Positions 1 through 11,620 of a DNA stretch of 64,000 nt are shown piece after piece. The translations under genes and the position numbers were made by a program. The stretch lies in assembly GCF_030445035.2 (NCBI RefSeq), contig NC_080682.1, forward strand, positions 35,074,770 through 35,138,769, written 5' to 3'. Every line of letters starts with the position of its first letter. Within the stretch, counting starts at the first letter, position 1. The notes under the pieces were generated by a model. That model was not told the DNA's origin. It searched no databases and worked only from the letters and a program-made list of their open reading frames with translations. This DNA comes from Dasypus novemcinctus (Eukaryota > Chordata > Mammalia > Cingulata > Dasypodidae).

Positions 1-500
1 CCAGGTGACACAAGACCAGTAGGGTCAGTAGTATGCACCTATGTATTTGCACCAGAAGCTCCCCTCTCTTGGGCTGTACTTTTCATTTCTGGAGTGCACA
101 TATACTTATTGTTATGAGTATACCTCTGCTCCAAGCTGAGCCCTCCACAATCAGGGTTCCATGGTATCCCAGAGTTTATAACTTGACATGCATCAAATAG
201 GAGGAAAAGTAGCTCTCCATTTTGATCAAGAACTCTTATTTCCCATTTATGGGAGACTGTTGGGGGTTTAGGGTTATAGCAGGTTATTTGGCCAGATGTG
301 TTACAGACACTATAGGAGATTCCTTGAAACTGACAGGTGGTTATCTGGTCCTTGCAGGTGTAATGACTATGATATATTAATGTGGTATTGACATGGGCCC
401 CTGTTCACACCTTCTGAATACATGGCTCACACTCTGTGGTGTCGACCTGGGACAAGGGGAGGATCAGGGCTACAAGTAGGAAAAATAGCAGAAGGGGCAT
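1..500 (-). pseudogene. ERV env, N-terminal surface-subunit fragment
   Basis: A methionine codon at 500-498 opens a frame with a strongly hydrophobic leader of about 20 residues, as expected for an envelope signal peptide. It is followed by a cysteine-containing region with possible N-glycosylation sequons. The frame is cut by a stop about 30 codons in and by another near the left edge, so no protein is made. Position downstream of integrase in proviral order supports the env call. Only the N-terminal part lies in the window; fusion peptide and transmembrane subunit are not visible. Confidence 0.65.
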
Positions 501-558
501 TGCAATGGATTAAACTGGATTCCTATTCTTCGACTGTGTGTAGACCAATAGACCGATC

Positions 559-663
559 AGCTTCCAGGGTGTGATTGGAGCAGAGCTTGGTGTTCCATCC
601 TCAATTTTCAGCCATGCGTGAGCCAGTTAGCTTCCAGGGTGTGACTGGAGCAGGGCTTTGTGG
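559..663. repeat. Two imperfect 35-bp direct repeats between pol and env
   Basis: Copies at 559-593 and 629-663 share about 32 of 35 positions (core agcttccagggtgtga) with a 70-bp period. They lie just upstream of env in the provirus and are followed by a T-run of about 22 (A-run on the proviral strand) at about 667-688. The function is unknown; a local duplication in the pol-env junction is the simplest reading. Confidence 0.6.
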
Positions 664-699
664 TTTTTTTTTTTTTTTTTTTTTCACAAAATGAATTTG

Positions 700-3600
700 G
701 TTAAGCTGTGGGTATCTGGAATACAGGTCCAGGACTCTGGGGCAGCTTGCTTGACTTGGCTACAGTGTATCTACGGGGTGATTTCAGCTACACTAACTGC
801 AGTGGGGGTGGATAAAATGACAAGATAGGGTCCTTGCCATTGATGGGTTCATGGGGTTGACTTCCAGTCCTTGGCCCAGACTGCATTTCCTGGCTTGTAC
901 AGGTTTACAGAGCTGCTTAAGCTAATAGGGGCCCTTTCTTGGACTCACTGATGCAGGTTATGTAGGGTTTTTCCTAAGCTGGTCATCTGCTGAGCTTGAT
1001 AAGTTTTTTGTTTCCCTGAGATCCCCTTCTATATTTCTGATTAAGGGAGAGGGCCTCCCAAAGAGGACTTCATAAGGGGTTAGGCTTAGTTTTCAGCTTG
1101 GGCTGGCTTAAACTTGCAGGAGAGCAATTGGAAGTACTTGCACACATGTTAGCCCAGTTTCTTGGCAATATAAGTCTTTATTGTATGGTTCATTCATTTT
1201 ACTTTTCCTGAGCTCTGAGGATGGTAAGCGGGTAAGTAGTGTGCAGTTTCCATTGGATGTGCAGTGCCTTAGCAATCTTTTGAGTGATTTCGGAGACAAA
1301 GGCAGGTCGGTTCTCAGAGCCAGTTGAGAGGGTAGCCCATAGTGCAGAATGAATTCCTTGAGAAGAACCTTGGCTACTTCATCAGCTTTCTCTGTTTAAG
1401 TGGGAAAGGCTTCCACGCAGCCAGAAAATGTGCAAACAAGGACTAGGAGATATTTATAGCTTCCAGTTCATGGCATTTCAGTGAAATTAACTACTAAATC
1501 TTCAAGAGGCATACTGCCAATTCTTTGGACCCCTGGGGCTCCTGTGGGTCCCTGGCGAGGGTTATTTTTTGCATAGGCCACACACCACTGGCATATAGCA
1601 TGGGTGATTATGTTAGTCTTGGGATGTAGAAGAATTTTTTTTAACACTTTTTTAAGATGGGTTTTTCTGAAGTGTGTGTTTTCATGGTAGTCTTGAACTA
1701 CAGTTGCAGCTAATATTTGTGGCACAACTATTTTGTGATCAGACATTGTTCACCATCCATTTTTTCCTTGTGTCCTGCCCTCAGAGAGAATCCACTCTCT
1801 CTTGGCTTGAGGATATTGCTGCTCTCAGTGATTCAGAGGATGAGGGATGAGAGCAGGCACTGTATGCTAGAGGTTCTCATAATTAAGAGGTAGAGAAATG
1901 AGAGAAGTGGCCAGGTTCTCAGATAGGGGTCCTTCCTGTGCTACCCTTTTTGCTTCAGCATCTGCCCTCTGATTTCCCTGGGCAATGGGGATGTGGCTTG
2001 TCTTGTGTTCCTTATAAGTCATTACAGCCACTTTGACAGGCTCCTAAACTGCTTCTAGTAGCTACAGAATCTGTGTGCCATATTTAATGCTCTTTCTTTC
2101 TGAGTTAATGAGTCCCTTTTATTTGTATAAGTTTCCATGCACGTGCAGGGTAAGGAAAGCATATTTGGAGTCTATGTAGATGTTAACTTTGGCTCTAGCT
2201 ATAAGTAGCAGGGCTTAGGTGAGGACAATGAGTTCAGCTTTCTGTGCTTATGTTTTATCTGGGAGGCACTGAGCCTCTACTGTGATTTCAGATGTTACTA
2301 CAGTGTACCCCGCTTGCCAATTGCTGCCCTGCATAAAGCTACTTCCATCTGTGAAGAACTCCATGTCAGGATTTGCCAGTGGCTGGTTTTGGAGGTCTGG
2401 CCAGTTTGAATATACTTCTTGCAATGTTTCCAGGCAGTTACAGGCTGGAAACCCTGGCTCCATGGGCAGCATGTTGTGGGATTTAGGGCTTTTACAAGTT
2501 CCAGCTGGATGGATGGATTTTCTTAGACACCAGATTGCCTTTTTGTTGTAGATGCTTTAAAAGAGCATGGGGCCCGCCAGCACAGTCTTGGTAGGTGGGG
2601 CATCTGAGAATGAGGTCATCTACATATTGGAGGAGGAAACAGTTATGGCTTTCTGGTTTAAAGGATTTGAGATCACTGGCCAGCGTTTGTCTAAAAATAG
2701 TGGGTGCATTTTTAAATCCCTGAGTCAATCGCATCCATATTAGCTGCTGATTTTCACCTTAGTTCAGATGTTTTCATGTAAAGGCAAAAATTGGCTGGCT
2801 ACTGGGTGCTACCTGAATGCAGAAAAAGGCATCCTTAAAAGCTAGGCATGAAAAGTAGATTGCCAATGAGGATATTAAGCTGAGGAGAGTATATATAGAT
2901 TAGAAACTGTAGAATGAAGGGTTATTACTGCCAAATTAACTGCTCATAAATCCTGGACTGGGTGGTAATCCCCATTAGCTTTTTTAACTGGGAAGAGTGG
3001 GGTGTTCCATGGAGACTGGAATGGCTTAATATGCCTTCATTCAGTAATCTCTGAATATGTAGCTGGACCTTTTCTTGTGCGTGGAACTGGATATTGCCTT
3101 ATGCTCACTGGACTGACTGTAGGCTTTATTTTAATAATAATTGAGGAAGGTAATGTGCCATCCCCATTGGGTTACTTTCTGCCCAAACTTCAGGCACATC
3201 TTCAAAGGGTTGCTGCATGGTTGTGGACTGGTCAGTTTCACTGAGGCAAAACAGTCTCCATTCCTCCTGCAGAGGAAGGAGGAATTGCCCTGTGGCGTCA
3301 AAGGTGATTTAAGCCTGCAGTTTAGACAGCAGGTCTCAACCCAGGAGGGGGACTGGGCACTCTGGAAGATAAAGGAATTCATGAGTGACCTCCTTACCCC
3401 CAATGTTGCAGGTCCTGGCTTAAAGGAAGGGCCATTGGGAACTTTTACTGGCTGCCCCTACAATTGTGGCCTGTCTTTTTGATAGAGGTTCACCTGGCTT
3501 GGTCATTACAGATTGTTGAGCCCCAGTGTCAACCATCATATGTATGGTGCAGCCCCCAATTTGGACTCTGACCATAGGCTCCACGGGGCTGAGAGAATAG
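700..3600 (-). pseudogene. ERV pro-pol (protease, reverse transcriptase, RNase H, integrase), broken
   Basis: Domains appear in retroviral order on the minus strand. Protease has the active-site tetrad DTGA encoded at 3519-3530. Reverse transcriptase has YVDD at 2615-2626, preceded by a GFKNAPTIF-type motif. RNase H has FFTDGSSF in the block 2472-2248. The integrase N-terminal zinc-binding H-x3-H and C-x2-C pairs lie in 1746-1468, with catalytic-core and C-terminal remnants at about 1450-700. The longest open blocks are only 60-90 codons, with frame changes between them. YVDD plus DTGA, together with gag and the primer-binding site, favour class I. No functional enzyme is predicted. Confidence 0.85.
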
Positions 3601-3639
3601 GAGCCCAGTCTGTTCTAATAATTCTATCAGAGTCCTCTA

Positions 3640-5530
3640 TTCCTGCCAGCCCAATGCAGTGTTTTTTCCTCAACTTTTATGGACCCATGGTTTGGGTTGT
3701 GATGCCCCACTGGCTTTCCTGGCTAATGTTTTGGCTGCAGAGGTGAGGTCAAGTGGTTGGCTGGGACATTCTTGCTTCCAATGCCCATCCTCTTTGCAGT
3801 ATGCACACTGATTTTGCCCTAGGTGTGGGCCTTTCCCTCTCTTTGGGGTTGGGGCTTCCCAGGTTACTCTCCTTAACACAGGAACGGATTTTTCCATGAT
3901 TGCCACTGCCAGAAGATCTGCCTTCTTCCTCATCTTCCGATTTTCTTCCTTTCTTGTTTCTACATCATGGTTGACATAGACTTTAGTAGATACTTCCATG
4001 AGCTGAGAGATATCCATTCCAGCAAATCATCCAACTTCTGCAGCTTTCTTTGGATGTCAGTCTGTGATTGGGCAACGAATGCTGCTTTGACCATTGTTTG
4101 GCTCTCAGGAGCATCTGCGTTAAAGGACATGTTTACACAAAACGCTTCACAGTCTTTCATAGAATTGAGACAGACTCTCATCCAGAGCCTGTAGAATTTG
4201 ACTGGATTTTGCCATATTCACTGCCTTGTGGCTGCCCACCCTGAATCCTTCAACTAAGACCCTATGGAATGTTTCTAGTTGGTTGAGCCTGGTGGCACTA
4301 TTTGGATCCCACAGGGGGTCCTCCTCTGGGAACTGTAAGTGGGCATATCAATCACTGTCCAAAGTTTTCTCAGATGGGTGCTCTCTAAGTCAGGTTAGAA
4401 CTCCCTTTGTGACACACATTCTTTCTTCAAAGTTTAATGAAGTCATTATAAGTTGTTTACAATCAGCCCAGGTGGGTTTGTGTGTCTATGTGATGGACTG
4501 GAAAAGGTCTGTCATGCCCTGAGGCTTTTCCAAGAATGACAGGGTGTGGCTTTTCCAGTTAAAGAGGCCAGTTGTCTTAAAGGGCTGATAGATGAATGTC
4601 TGGTTCCCCCCCTGAAAATGGTCATCTGCATCATAAAACATTGGGGTTAGGGCTTCACAGAGAGGTAGCTGAAAGGCAGCCTTTCTCTCTGCTTCTTCTG
4701 CCCCCAGGGCTTCCTGTAGTTTGAGTTGCTGCCTCTTGGCATCTCTCTCCTGACTGATGGGCAGCGCTGCAGTGGTGTTGCCAGGGACAAAGGGCTGTAA
4801 AAGCAGCTGCTCTGCATTTTCCATTACGGTAGGTGCCAAGGACTGCTGAAGAGATGGTAAAAGCTGCTGCAGGGATGACATAGGTCTGTCTGGTGCAGAT
4901 AGTGATAAAAGCAACTGCAGGGATGGTATAGGTGCCCTCTCTGATGGCAATAAAAGCAGCAGTGGGGATGGTGTGGGTGTTGCACTTCCCCGGGCAGATG
5001 AGGACAATGGGGCACTGCTTAGGTAGACTAGCTCATTTTCATTCCTTAGTACTGCTGGAGCAGGAGTCATCATATAAGGTGAAAGAAATTCATGTTCATA
5101 TGGCCCTTCTAAAATTGGCACTGGACTTGGGGTGCACTTTCTCTGGGCCCTTTGCACTGTGATTGGTCTATTCCCTGGGACAGCACCCCTAGGTTTCTGT
5201 AGTAGGCAAATTCTAGCTTCCTTAGTCACACACTTCCCTAACAATGGTGAATTTTGGCTCACAGCATTTTCCCAAGCATCGATGTAGGGAAATTGGTCTG
5301 GGTTTCCTAGATTTCCAGTTACTGCATCATGGATTTAACAGATGATCCAGTGATCTAAAGTGCCCTCCTGGGGCCAACCCATGCCGAGTGTCCATTCTAA
5401 TTCACAAAGCATCCTAAGCTTTCCTGGCTGGAACCTTATGCTGCACACATCTTCACGGAATGAATGGGGGAAGTTTTTCAGCATACAACTTAACAGGGTT
5501 CTACCATGTGTGCTTCCCATATTCTACCCT
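3640..5530 (-). pseudogene. ERV gag (matrix, p12-like, capsid, nucleocapsid), broken
   Basis: Matrix-like sequence lies at 5520-5335 (motif PGKLRMLCELEW), followed by a frame change. A 258-codon open block (5262-4486) then carries the end of matrix, a proline-, serine- and leucine-rich spacer with a repeated SLQQLLPS-like pattern, and the start of capsid (FNWKSHTLSF). Capsid continues in several frames through 4180-3960. Nucleocapsid (4017-3670) has one knuckle, CAYCKEDGHWKQEC. The spacer is unusually low in complexity: at about 4790-4990 short units encoding leucine, glutamine and serine recur. Several stops and frameshifts prevent any Gag product. Confidence 0.85.
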
Positions 5531-5928
5531 GTGCCGATTGTGCACAACAGTCACTCAAGCCTTATTCTTTGTCCGTCTCCAGCCGTGTCCCTTGTGGGAG
5601 CTTTTGGTGCCTCTTAACCTTGGCGGATTAGTTAAGCCCCCGATTCAGAAGAGGGTCCCTTTGCAGGTACCCCCAAGACCGCCCTTGATTTTATGAGGTC
5701 ACCATGGAACCATGCATCAGGACTCCGCACTCACCCCACAGAAGTGATATTCTGCATCTCACTCAGTCACCATAAGCACAGACACACAAGCCCCCCCCCC
5801 TTTCCTTTCCTCAGACCTGAAGAGGAGATGGCTTCCTCCCATATTCTCAGGAGTACTGGGGCCTCCCCTTTTAGAGAGTGATCTGGGAGGGGTGAACAAC
5901 TGTTGTTGCCTCTGACTTTCTCAGTGCA

Positions 5929-5946
5929 ATCACACATGAGCCCCCA
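5929..5946 (-). other. Primer-binding site, tRNA-Pro type
   Basis: On the minus strand the 18-mer tgggggctcatgtgtgat matches the classical proline-tRNA primer site at 14 of 18 positions, including the first nine. It sits 4 nt after a CA dinucleotide (complement of 5951-5952) that would end the LTR. The gag start region follows about 400 nt later. Confidence 0.65.
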
Positions 5947-6072
5947 GAAATGTTGTAGAGAAGTTGGGTGTATGCAGTTTTGAAGGCCAGGACTAGAGAA
6001 CTCTGAGAAGGAAATCGATTTATTTTGACTGGCCAGATTTGGTGGACTCCTGTCCTAATAAAAACCAAGACC

Positions 6073-6453
6073 AAGAGGTGGCATTGGAATGGGAAAAGTG
6101 GACATAGTGGACGAAGGGTATGGGGAAAGGCAGGAAGAGATGAGAGGTGGAGGCGTCTTTGGGACATGGAGCTGCCCTGGATGGTACTTCAGAGGCAATC
6201 ACCGGACATTGTAAATCCTCACAGGGCCCACTGGATGGAATGGAGGAGAGTATGGGCTATGATGTGAACCAATGTATATGAGGTGCAGAGGTGCCCAAAG
6301 ATGTACTTACCAAATCCAATGGATGTGTCATGATGATGGGAACGAGTGTTGTTGGGGGGGTGAGAGGGGGGGTGGGGGGATGGGGTTGAATGGGACCTCA
6401 CATATATATTTTTAATGTAATATTATTACAAAGTCAATTAAAAAAAAAAAAAA
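6073..6453 (+). mobile_element. 5'-truncated L1 3' end inserted in the ERV LTR
   Basis: The sequence is closely similar to the last about 370 bp of the full-length L1 at 57490-57866, including the G-rich tract and terminal TTACAAAGTCAATT plus a run of A. Flanking copies of aaaaccaag(a/c)cc at 6061-6072 and 6454-6465 are a probable target-site duplication. It carries no coding capacity. Confidence 0.85.
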
Positions 6454-6608
6454 AAAACCAAGCCCCAAATAGAATTTTTGGTTCCCTTTTACACAGAAAG
6501 CATATAAGGTTTGGGAGTTAAATGGTGCCTTTTTGAAAGAAAATGACTTTCCTTGTTAGTTAAGTGTTTACCTTAGTACTAGATAGGTTTTGAATTAAAG
6601 TACCCCAC

Positions 6609-6665
6609 ACATTTCAGGTGAGCTTGAATTAGCATATCTCCCACATTTCAGGTGAGCTTGAATTA
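6609..6665. repeat. Identical 23-bp direct repeat in putative LTR U3
   Basis: acatttcaggtgagcttgaa plus tta occurs at 6609-6631 and 6643-6665, a 34-bp period. Duplicated short blocks are typical of retroviral U3 enhancers, but this assignment depends on the unresolved LTR boundary. Confidence 0.6.
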
Positions 6666-6859
6666 AAATCTCCCCCACATTCTGACAGGATGCATCTTTG
6701 AATACACATTCAGTCTTACATCATTTCTGAACAGTAAAGACTGTAGGGGCTATATTACTTATTCAGATTTCTAGAGACTAGGTACACTTGGAAACAATTT
6801 TGAATTTATGCACAGGCTATATTATATTCAAACTCCCTTAGGGCTAATTTCCAAGGAAG

Positions 6860-7380
6860 ATGTTTGGCATGTTCCAAGGATTAATTTATTCATGTTAACT
6901 TAGTGCCAGGGGTTCCTTATCTCTTAAAAAGCATGTGATGTTGAGCATCATTTTTAAGTATTCTTTCATGATGCTCTCATTGATGACTGGGTAAAAGAGA
7001 AGGTATTTCCACAAAAAATAAGTAACTCCATGTCTGACAAGCCAGAAAATTAAACACCCTGAATGGAATAGAATAATTTTCACAATGAAATATTTTTGTA
7101 TCTAATAGTATGATGCAAACAATAAGAGTAAATATTGTTTGTTACTCAAAAATTAGAATACAAAAAATTCAAAGAAGAAAATGAAAATCATTCTTATATG
7201 TTGTTAATCTTCAGATGTATTTTCTTTCAAGTATTTTTCTATTTGCCTATAATGCTTATTTATACATATATCTATGGTTACATAATTTTTATCCACTGTA
7301 TTTTAGTAACATTGTCATATTATTTATAATGCAGTTTGACCTATATTTTATTAAACATATATAAAAACAAAATTTGTATT
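6860..7380. other. AT-rich sequence, nothing recognised
   Basis: There is no coding frame with family features and no repeat I can name. Part may still belong to the ERV LTR or its flank. Confidence 0.4.
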
Positions 7381-8030
7381 TTTTTAACTTTTAAAAGTTA
7401 AAGTTTATCATTCATACATGAAAATCCATAAAAAAAATAAGTATACAGTAAAAGATGTGAACCTACAAAACAAACATGGCTATCATGATTCAAGGCTCCC
7501 ATACATTACTCCACCAACGACACCTAGTATTGCTGTGAAATCAAAAACAAAAAGAGCATCATCAAAATATTACTACTAACTATAGCCAATATCTTACATT
7601 TGGTGTATTTTCCCCTAACCCAGTTATTGGCATTCTATATTAGCAGCATATATTAGTTATAGTTAATGAGAAAATGTTCTCATATTTGTTTGGTTAACCA
7701 CAGTTCATCATCCACCACAGAATTCATTCTGTTATACAGTCCCAAGCTTTGTACAATCCATTCAAAATGTACACTCAGTGCCTCTTATATTCATCACAGA
7801 GTTGTGTTGTCATCATCTCAATTTTAGAATTTTTCAATACTCTGAAAGGAAAAATCCCATCCCCTTTATACCCCCTATTATTGTCCCTTAGAATTGATAT
7901 AATTTCTTCTTTGTAATTGCTGCAAAAAAATTACAGTATTACTGTTAGATACATTCCATAAGTTACATTTGTTGTACTTTTCCCATGTATCACCATATTC
8001 TTAACAGTTTTTAAAAGAAAAATTTCATGT
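7380..8030 (-). mobile_element. Old L1 3' UTR fragment, minus orientation
   Basis: Read on the plus strand it contains phrases typical of reversed ancient L1M 3' ends: a caaggctcccatacattac-like block, bagged CACAG/ATTCATTCTGTTATACAGTCCC-like text, and a CAATTTTAGAA...CCCATCCCCTTTA-like block near 7820-7870. No open frame is left. Subfamily cannot be assigned by eye. Confidence 0.5.
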
Positions 8031-8740
8031 ATTTTGCTTTGGCTGGAGCAACATAACTACTTTCTAGGAGTGAGGTCTAGCATTTTTGAGAATTCAAAGG
8101 GAAAATATGGTGAGATTTTTCCAGTCAGCATTGGTAGTTTTAAGTAATTCATTTTCACAGCAGATGCACTGATGTATTCTGACAAAACAGTGTTTGTACA
8201 ATTTATTTTATTATTTTCTGTATTAACTTTTATTATATTAAAGAAAGTCATGAAAGAAAATATGTAAAAATCAAACTAAGAAGTGTAAATTCTTTATAAT
8301 TAATTTAATGTGTAAAATTTCACATCATCTATATATAACCAGGTAAAATACCCTCTTGTGAATATTGCATTAATTAACAATAGTGGATAATTTTATGTAG
8401 GTGTAGAAAAACTCTTAAAAGAGAAATTACTTAGACCATAGAATACTAGAAGAAAATTTGATGCTGTGGATCAAGGAGTTACAAAATAATATTATACTTT
8501 TGATGAGTTTTCGAAGGCACAATTCCCAAAAACTCAATGATATTAAGCAACACAAATTTAGATATTAAAAATTCAACACTGATTTATTTCACAATTGATG
8601 ACCTCAGGGTTTAAACTAAATGAGAGCCTAATGGAAATTTTCTGTCATTGCCACTTTAATAGGCTCTGCTTATTCCTTGCAAAATCACCACATATCAAAA
8701 TAAATTCTAATAGTCATAAAAGCACTTTGATATAATATAA
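8030..8740. other. AT-rich sequence, nothing recognised
   Basis: No gene, tRNA or clear repeat was seen. The longest open frame (8251-8057, minus) has no family features. Confidence 0.4.
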
Positions 8741-10790
8741 GTAAATTTTGTCAAAAACCTATAAAAGAGTACAGTGCAAAATGTAAGCCATGATGTAAAT
8801 CATTTGATGACCTTTGTAAGTAGCAATGTTTCAATATTCATACATCAATTGTAACAAATGTACCATCCACATATAAAATGTTATTAATAGGGGAGAGTGT
8901 GAAATGGTGATGGCTTTGGGTATATGGGTATCCCCTATATTTTCTAGGTAACTTTCCTATAAACTAAATCTTCTTTGAAGATGAAGCAATTAAAAAAAAA
9001 GTCGTTGGGTGTACATACAGAGGAAATTGTCATTGTACAGATGCGACAACAGATCTTAAAGCAATGAAAGAAGATACAATGAAAATTTTTTCTTTTATTT
9101 TTTATTTGTATTTTATTTGTTATACTTTTATTATAATATTTACTTATTTATTTTATTCTTTTGGCTTCATTTTTGGGGATTTTTGGATCACAGAAGGGTC
9201 ACAACTGTAGCAGGGAATACTCATTGGTGCTGAGGTCAGTGATGGGAGATGTGTGGGAAGGGGTTCACCTAGAGCATACCTCTAAGGCTGATGAATATGT
9301 TAAAGTGTTCATGGGACATTGTCTCAGTAGGTGGAGACCCACACAATAACTGAAAGAATATTGAATTCCCATCCTGGGGAGTTTTGCTACATTCTCTAAC
9401 AGTATAGCAAGGATCCACCAAGTACATTGGCAATGCAAGGAGGACAGAACATTATGCCAGGCCCTTGAAATTGATAATTGTACTCATGAACTTTTTCTTG
9501 TAGAATTGAAACAGCTTAGTATTATATATTGCCTAAGACTTACCTCCTGAAAGTCTCCTTGTTGCTCAAATGTGAGCAACTTCAAATGTGAACTACCTCC
9601 CCCCCCTCACCCCAGCATGGGACATGAGTCCTGGGGATAAGCCTCCCTGGTAATAAGGTATTATTACCAAGTGCCAACTAGCAATTCATCTGGAAAAAGA
9701 CATTGACCAAATGGGGGAAATGGTAAAATGAATGAGTTTTATGGCTAAGAGATTACACAGTGAGTTGGGAGTTCATCCCAGAGGTTTCACTTATGACAAC
9801 TCAGCAGGATCCCATTGATTGCCACAATAAACAGTACCTTAAATAGCAGGGCTCCTGAGGGCTCTAGAGGCATCCTGACAATATAAGCAGGACAGCCAGT
9901 TCAGGATTTTGACACACTGTAAGTGGGTCTTAATTTGGAATTTATGCTCCTCTGTTTAACAGAGCTAGATTCATTTATGCTTTCCTTATAGATGACTTTG
10001 TGGCCTCTTTTATTTGAATTTATGATTAGTAATACACTTGATAAATATATTTCCCAGAAACATAAATTTTTGGCCTGTCCACGTGCCCATTGAGCCCTGT
10101 GACTCAACAGAGTTGCCATAACTACTCTACAGTTTATTGAATTCAACCAGGCAACTAACAAGGAGATGATGACTGACAGTGCCAATCCCAAGGAACAGAG
10201 AGTATCTGCAACTGCAAGCAAGATAGTTCCAACCATCTGCTCTATGGGATCTAAGTCCACTCTCAGTTAGAAGCAGAGTGGACATCACCATCCCAAAGCC
10301 CTCAAGATAGTGGAATAAGCAATGGTGTAAAGCAGACTAATTATTATTCTACTATAGATATTATAATTCTAGCAATGGAGGAACTTTTATCATTGATATA
10401 AAGGCAGTTACCACCAGAAATTCTGAGGGGAGGGAGAGAAGAATAGGTCTAATACGGAAACATTTTGGGGGCATTGGATTTGTCCTGCATGACATTGTAA
10501 TGCCAGATACAAGTCATTATATGTTTTGTGATAAACTACAAAATTGGGTGGGACAGAATGTAAACTATAATATAAACTATAGTTCATGGTGCTTCAAAAT
10601 GTGTTCATCTATTGTAACAAGTGTACCACACTAATGAAGGATGTTGTTTATGTGGGAAATTGTCAGAGTGTGAGTGGGAGAAGGAATGGGACACATGGGA
10701 ATCCCCTATGATTTTTATGTAACATATCTGCAATCTAAAACTTTTTTTTAAATTAAAAAATTAAAAACTACAAAAATTAAAAACAAAGAA
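8740..10790 (+). mobile_element. Older copy of the long L1 3' UTR
   Basis: It aligns by eye in order with 60990-62950 and 55850-57866. Landmarks are the gtaaatcat/gtaaaccat block at about 8780, the first tail-like end (tatgggtatcccctatattt, 8920-8990), the cagcatgggacatgagtcctgggg block at 9616, the cctccctgg motif, and the final bacacatgggaatcccctatg-type end at 10690-10790. No ORF2 sequence was recognised just upstream, so it looks 5'-truncated. Confidence 0.75.
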
Positions 10791-10799
10791 AAAGCCCTA

Positions 10800-11620
10800 G
10801 GCTAATCCTATTCAAAGAGAAGATATCAAATACAAAGTTAAAATCCTGAAAAAATCTAAATATAACAAGCCACTGAATTATACAGGAACAAGGTTTAGAA
10901 TTAGATTGGATTTCTCCTTAGAAACCATTCAAGAAGAGAGTGAAGTGAAATATTTAAAATGTTGAAAGAAAAATTAATATAAACACTAACCAAAAGTTTT
11001 GCATGTATCAAAGTTCTCTTTCAAAAATGAGGGAGAAATAAAGACCTTCTCAGACCAAAAACAAAATGGAGACTTAGTCACCAATAGAACTCCTTGTTAG
11101 AAAACATTAAAGAAGTATGTCAAAGAGATGGTAAATCATATAGGCCAAAAAGCTCAGAATGAAATGAAGAGTGATGGAGAATATATTTAGGTAAGACAAT
11201 ATGTAACTTTATTTTTTTATATAAAATCTACTAATATTTTGGGGGTAACTAAAATCAAAAGAGAAATGTAAGATATATCTACTGACACCACATAAATAAA
11301 AATAATTATAACAAAATTCTATAAATGACTGTACACCAGCAAATTAGACAACCTAGAAGAAATGGATAAATTCCTACAAACACACAAACAAATGATAATG
11401 AGAAAAGAAGAAATATATATTCTCCAAACATCTATTGCCACTAGATGAAATAAAACACAACCTGACTCCTGCTGTATATGAACACTTTTTTAAGCAATTA
11501 AGTCAAGAGAAAGAAAGTATGAATCACAGAGACTATGAAACAGCATAAACTGCAATGGCTTCTAGATTAGATAACTAGCAAAAAATTTTAAAAGAATTAT
11601 GGACTATTTTACTCATTATA
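10800..11620 (+). mobile_element. Ancient L1 ORF1/ORF2 fragments
   Basis: At 10890-11060 the reading resembles the C-terminal domain of L1 ORF1p with many stops. At 11330-11420 it resembles the linker before reverse transcriptase, encoding NKL-type sequence [14 protein letters not shown]. Both are plus strand and heavily mutated. They abut the tail of the 8740-10790 element and represent a separate, older copy. Confidence 0.6.

Larger units (their letters stand above)
1..6850 (-). mobile_element. Class I (gamma-like) endogenous retrovirus, 5' LTR to env, decayed
   Basis: Read on the minus strand, the order is LTR, primer-binding site, gag, protease, reverse transcriptase, RNase H, integrase and the start of env, which is proviral order. 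Each domain is recognisable by motif, but every gene is broken by stops or frameshifts. A proline-type primer-binding site and one C-x2-C-x4-H-x4-C zinc knuckle fit a gammaretrovirus-like (ERV1) element. The provirus continues past the left edge, so the rest of env and the 3' LTR are not seen. The right end of the LTR is not resolved; 6850 is an estimate. An L1 3' fragment lies inside the LTR, so the provirus is older than that insertion. Confidence 0.88.
5951..6850 (-). repeat. 5' LTR of the class I ERV (interrupted by L1 at 6073-6453)
   Basis: The inner end is placed by the primer-binding site and a terminal CA at 5951-5952. A polyadenylation signal AATAAA (complement of 6019-6024) gives a U5 of about 50 nt. 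A weak TATA-like element lies near 6501-6508; removing the L1 insert puts it about 80 nt upstream of the poly(A) signal, a plausible U3-R arrangement. Two 23-bp repeats at 6609-6665 fall where U3 enhancers usually lie. The outer end was not found, so 6850 is a guess. Confidence 0.55.

Noticed and set aside
1-6850. Recently active or intact retrovirus
   Set aside because: All genes have multiple stops and frameshifts, and the LTR carries a later L1 insertion.
9901-10260. 119-codon minus-strand frame
   Set aside because: It lies in an old L1 3' UTR and has no recognisable domain or conservation in sister copies.
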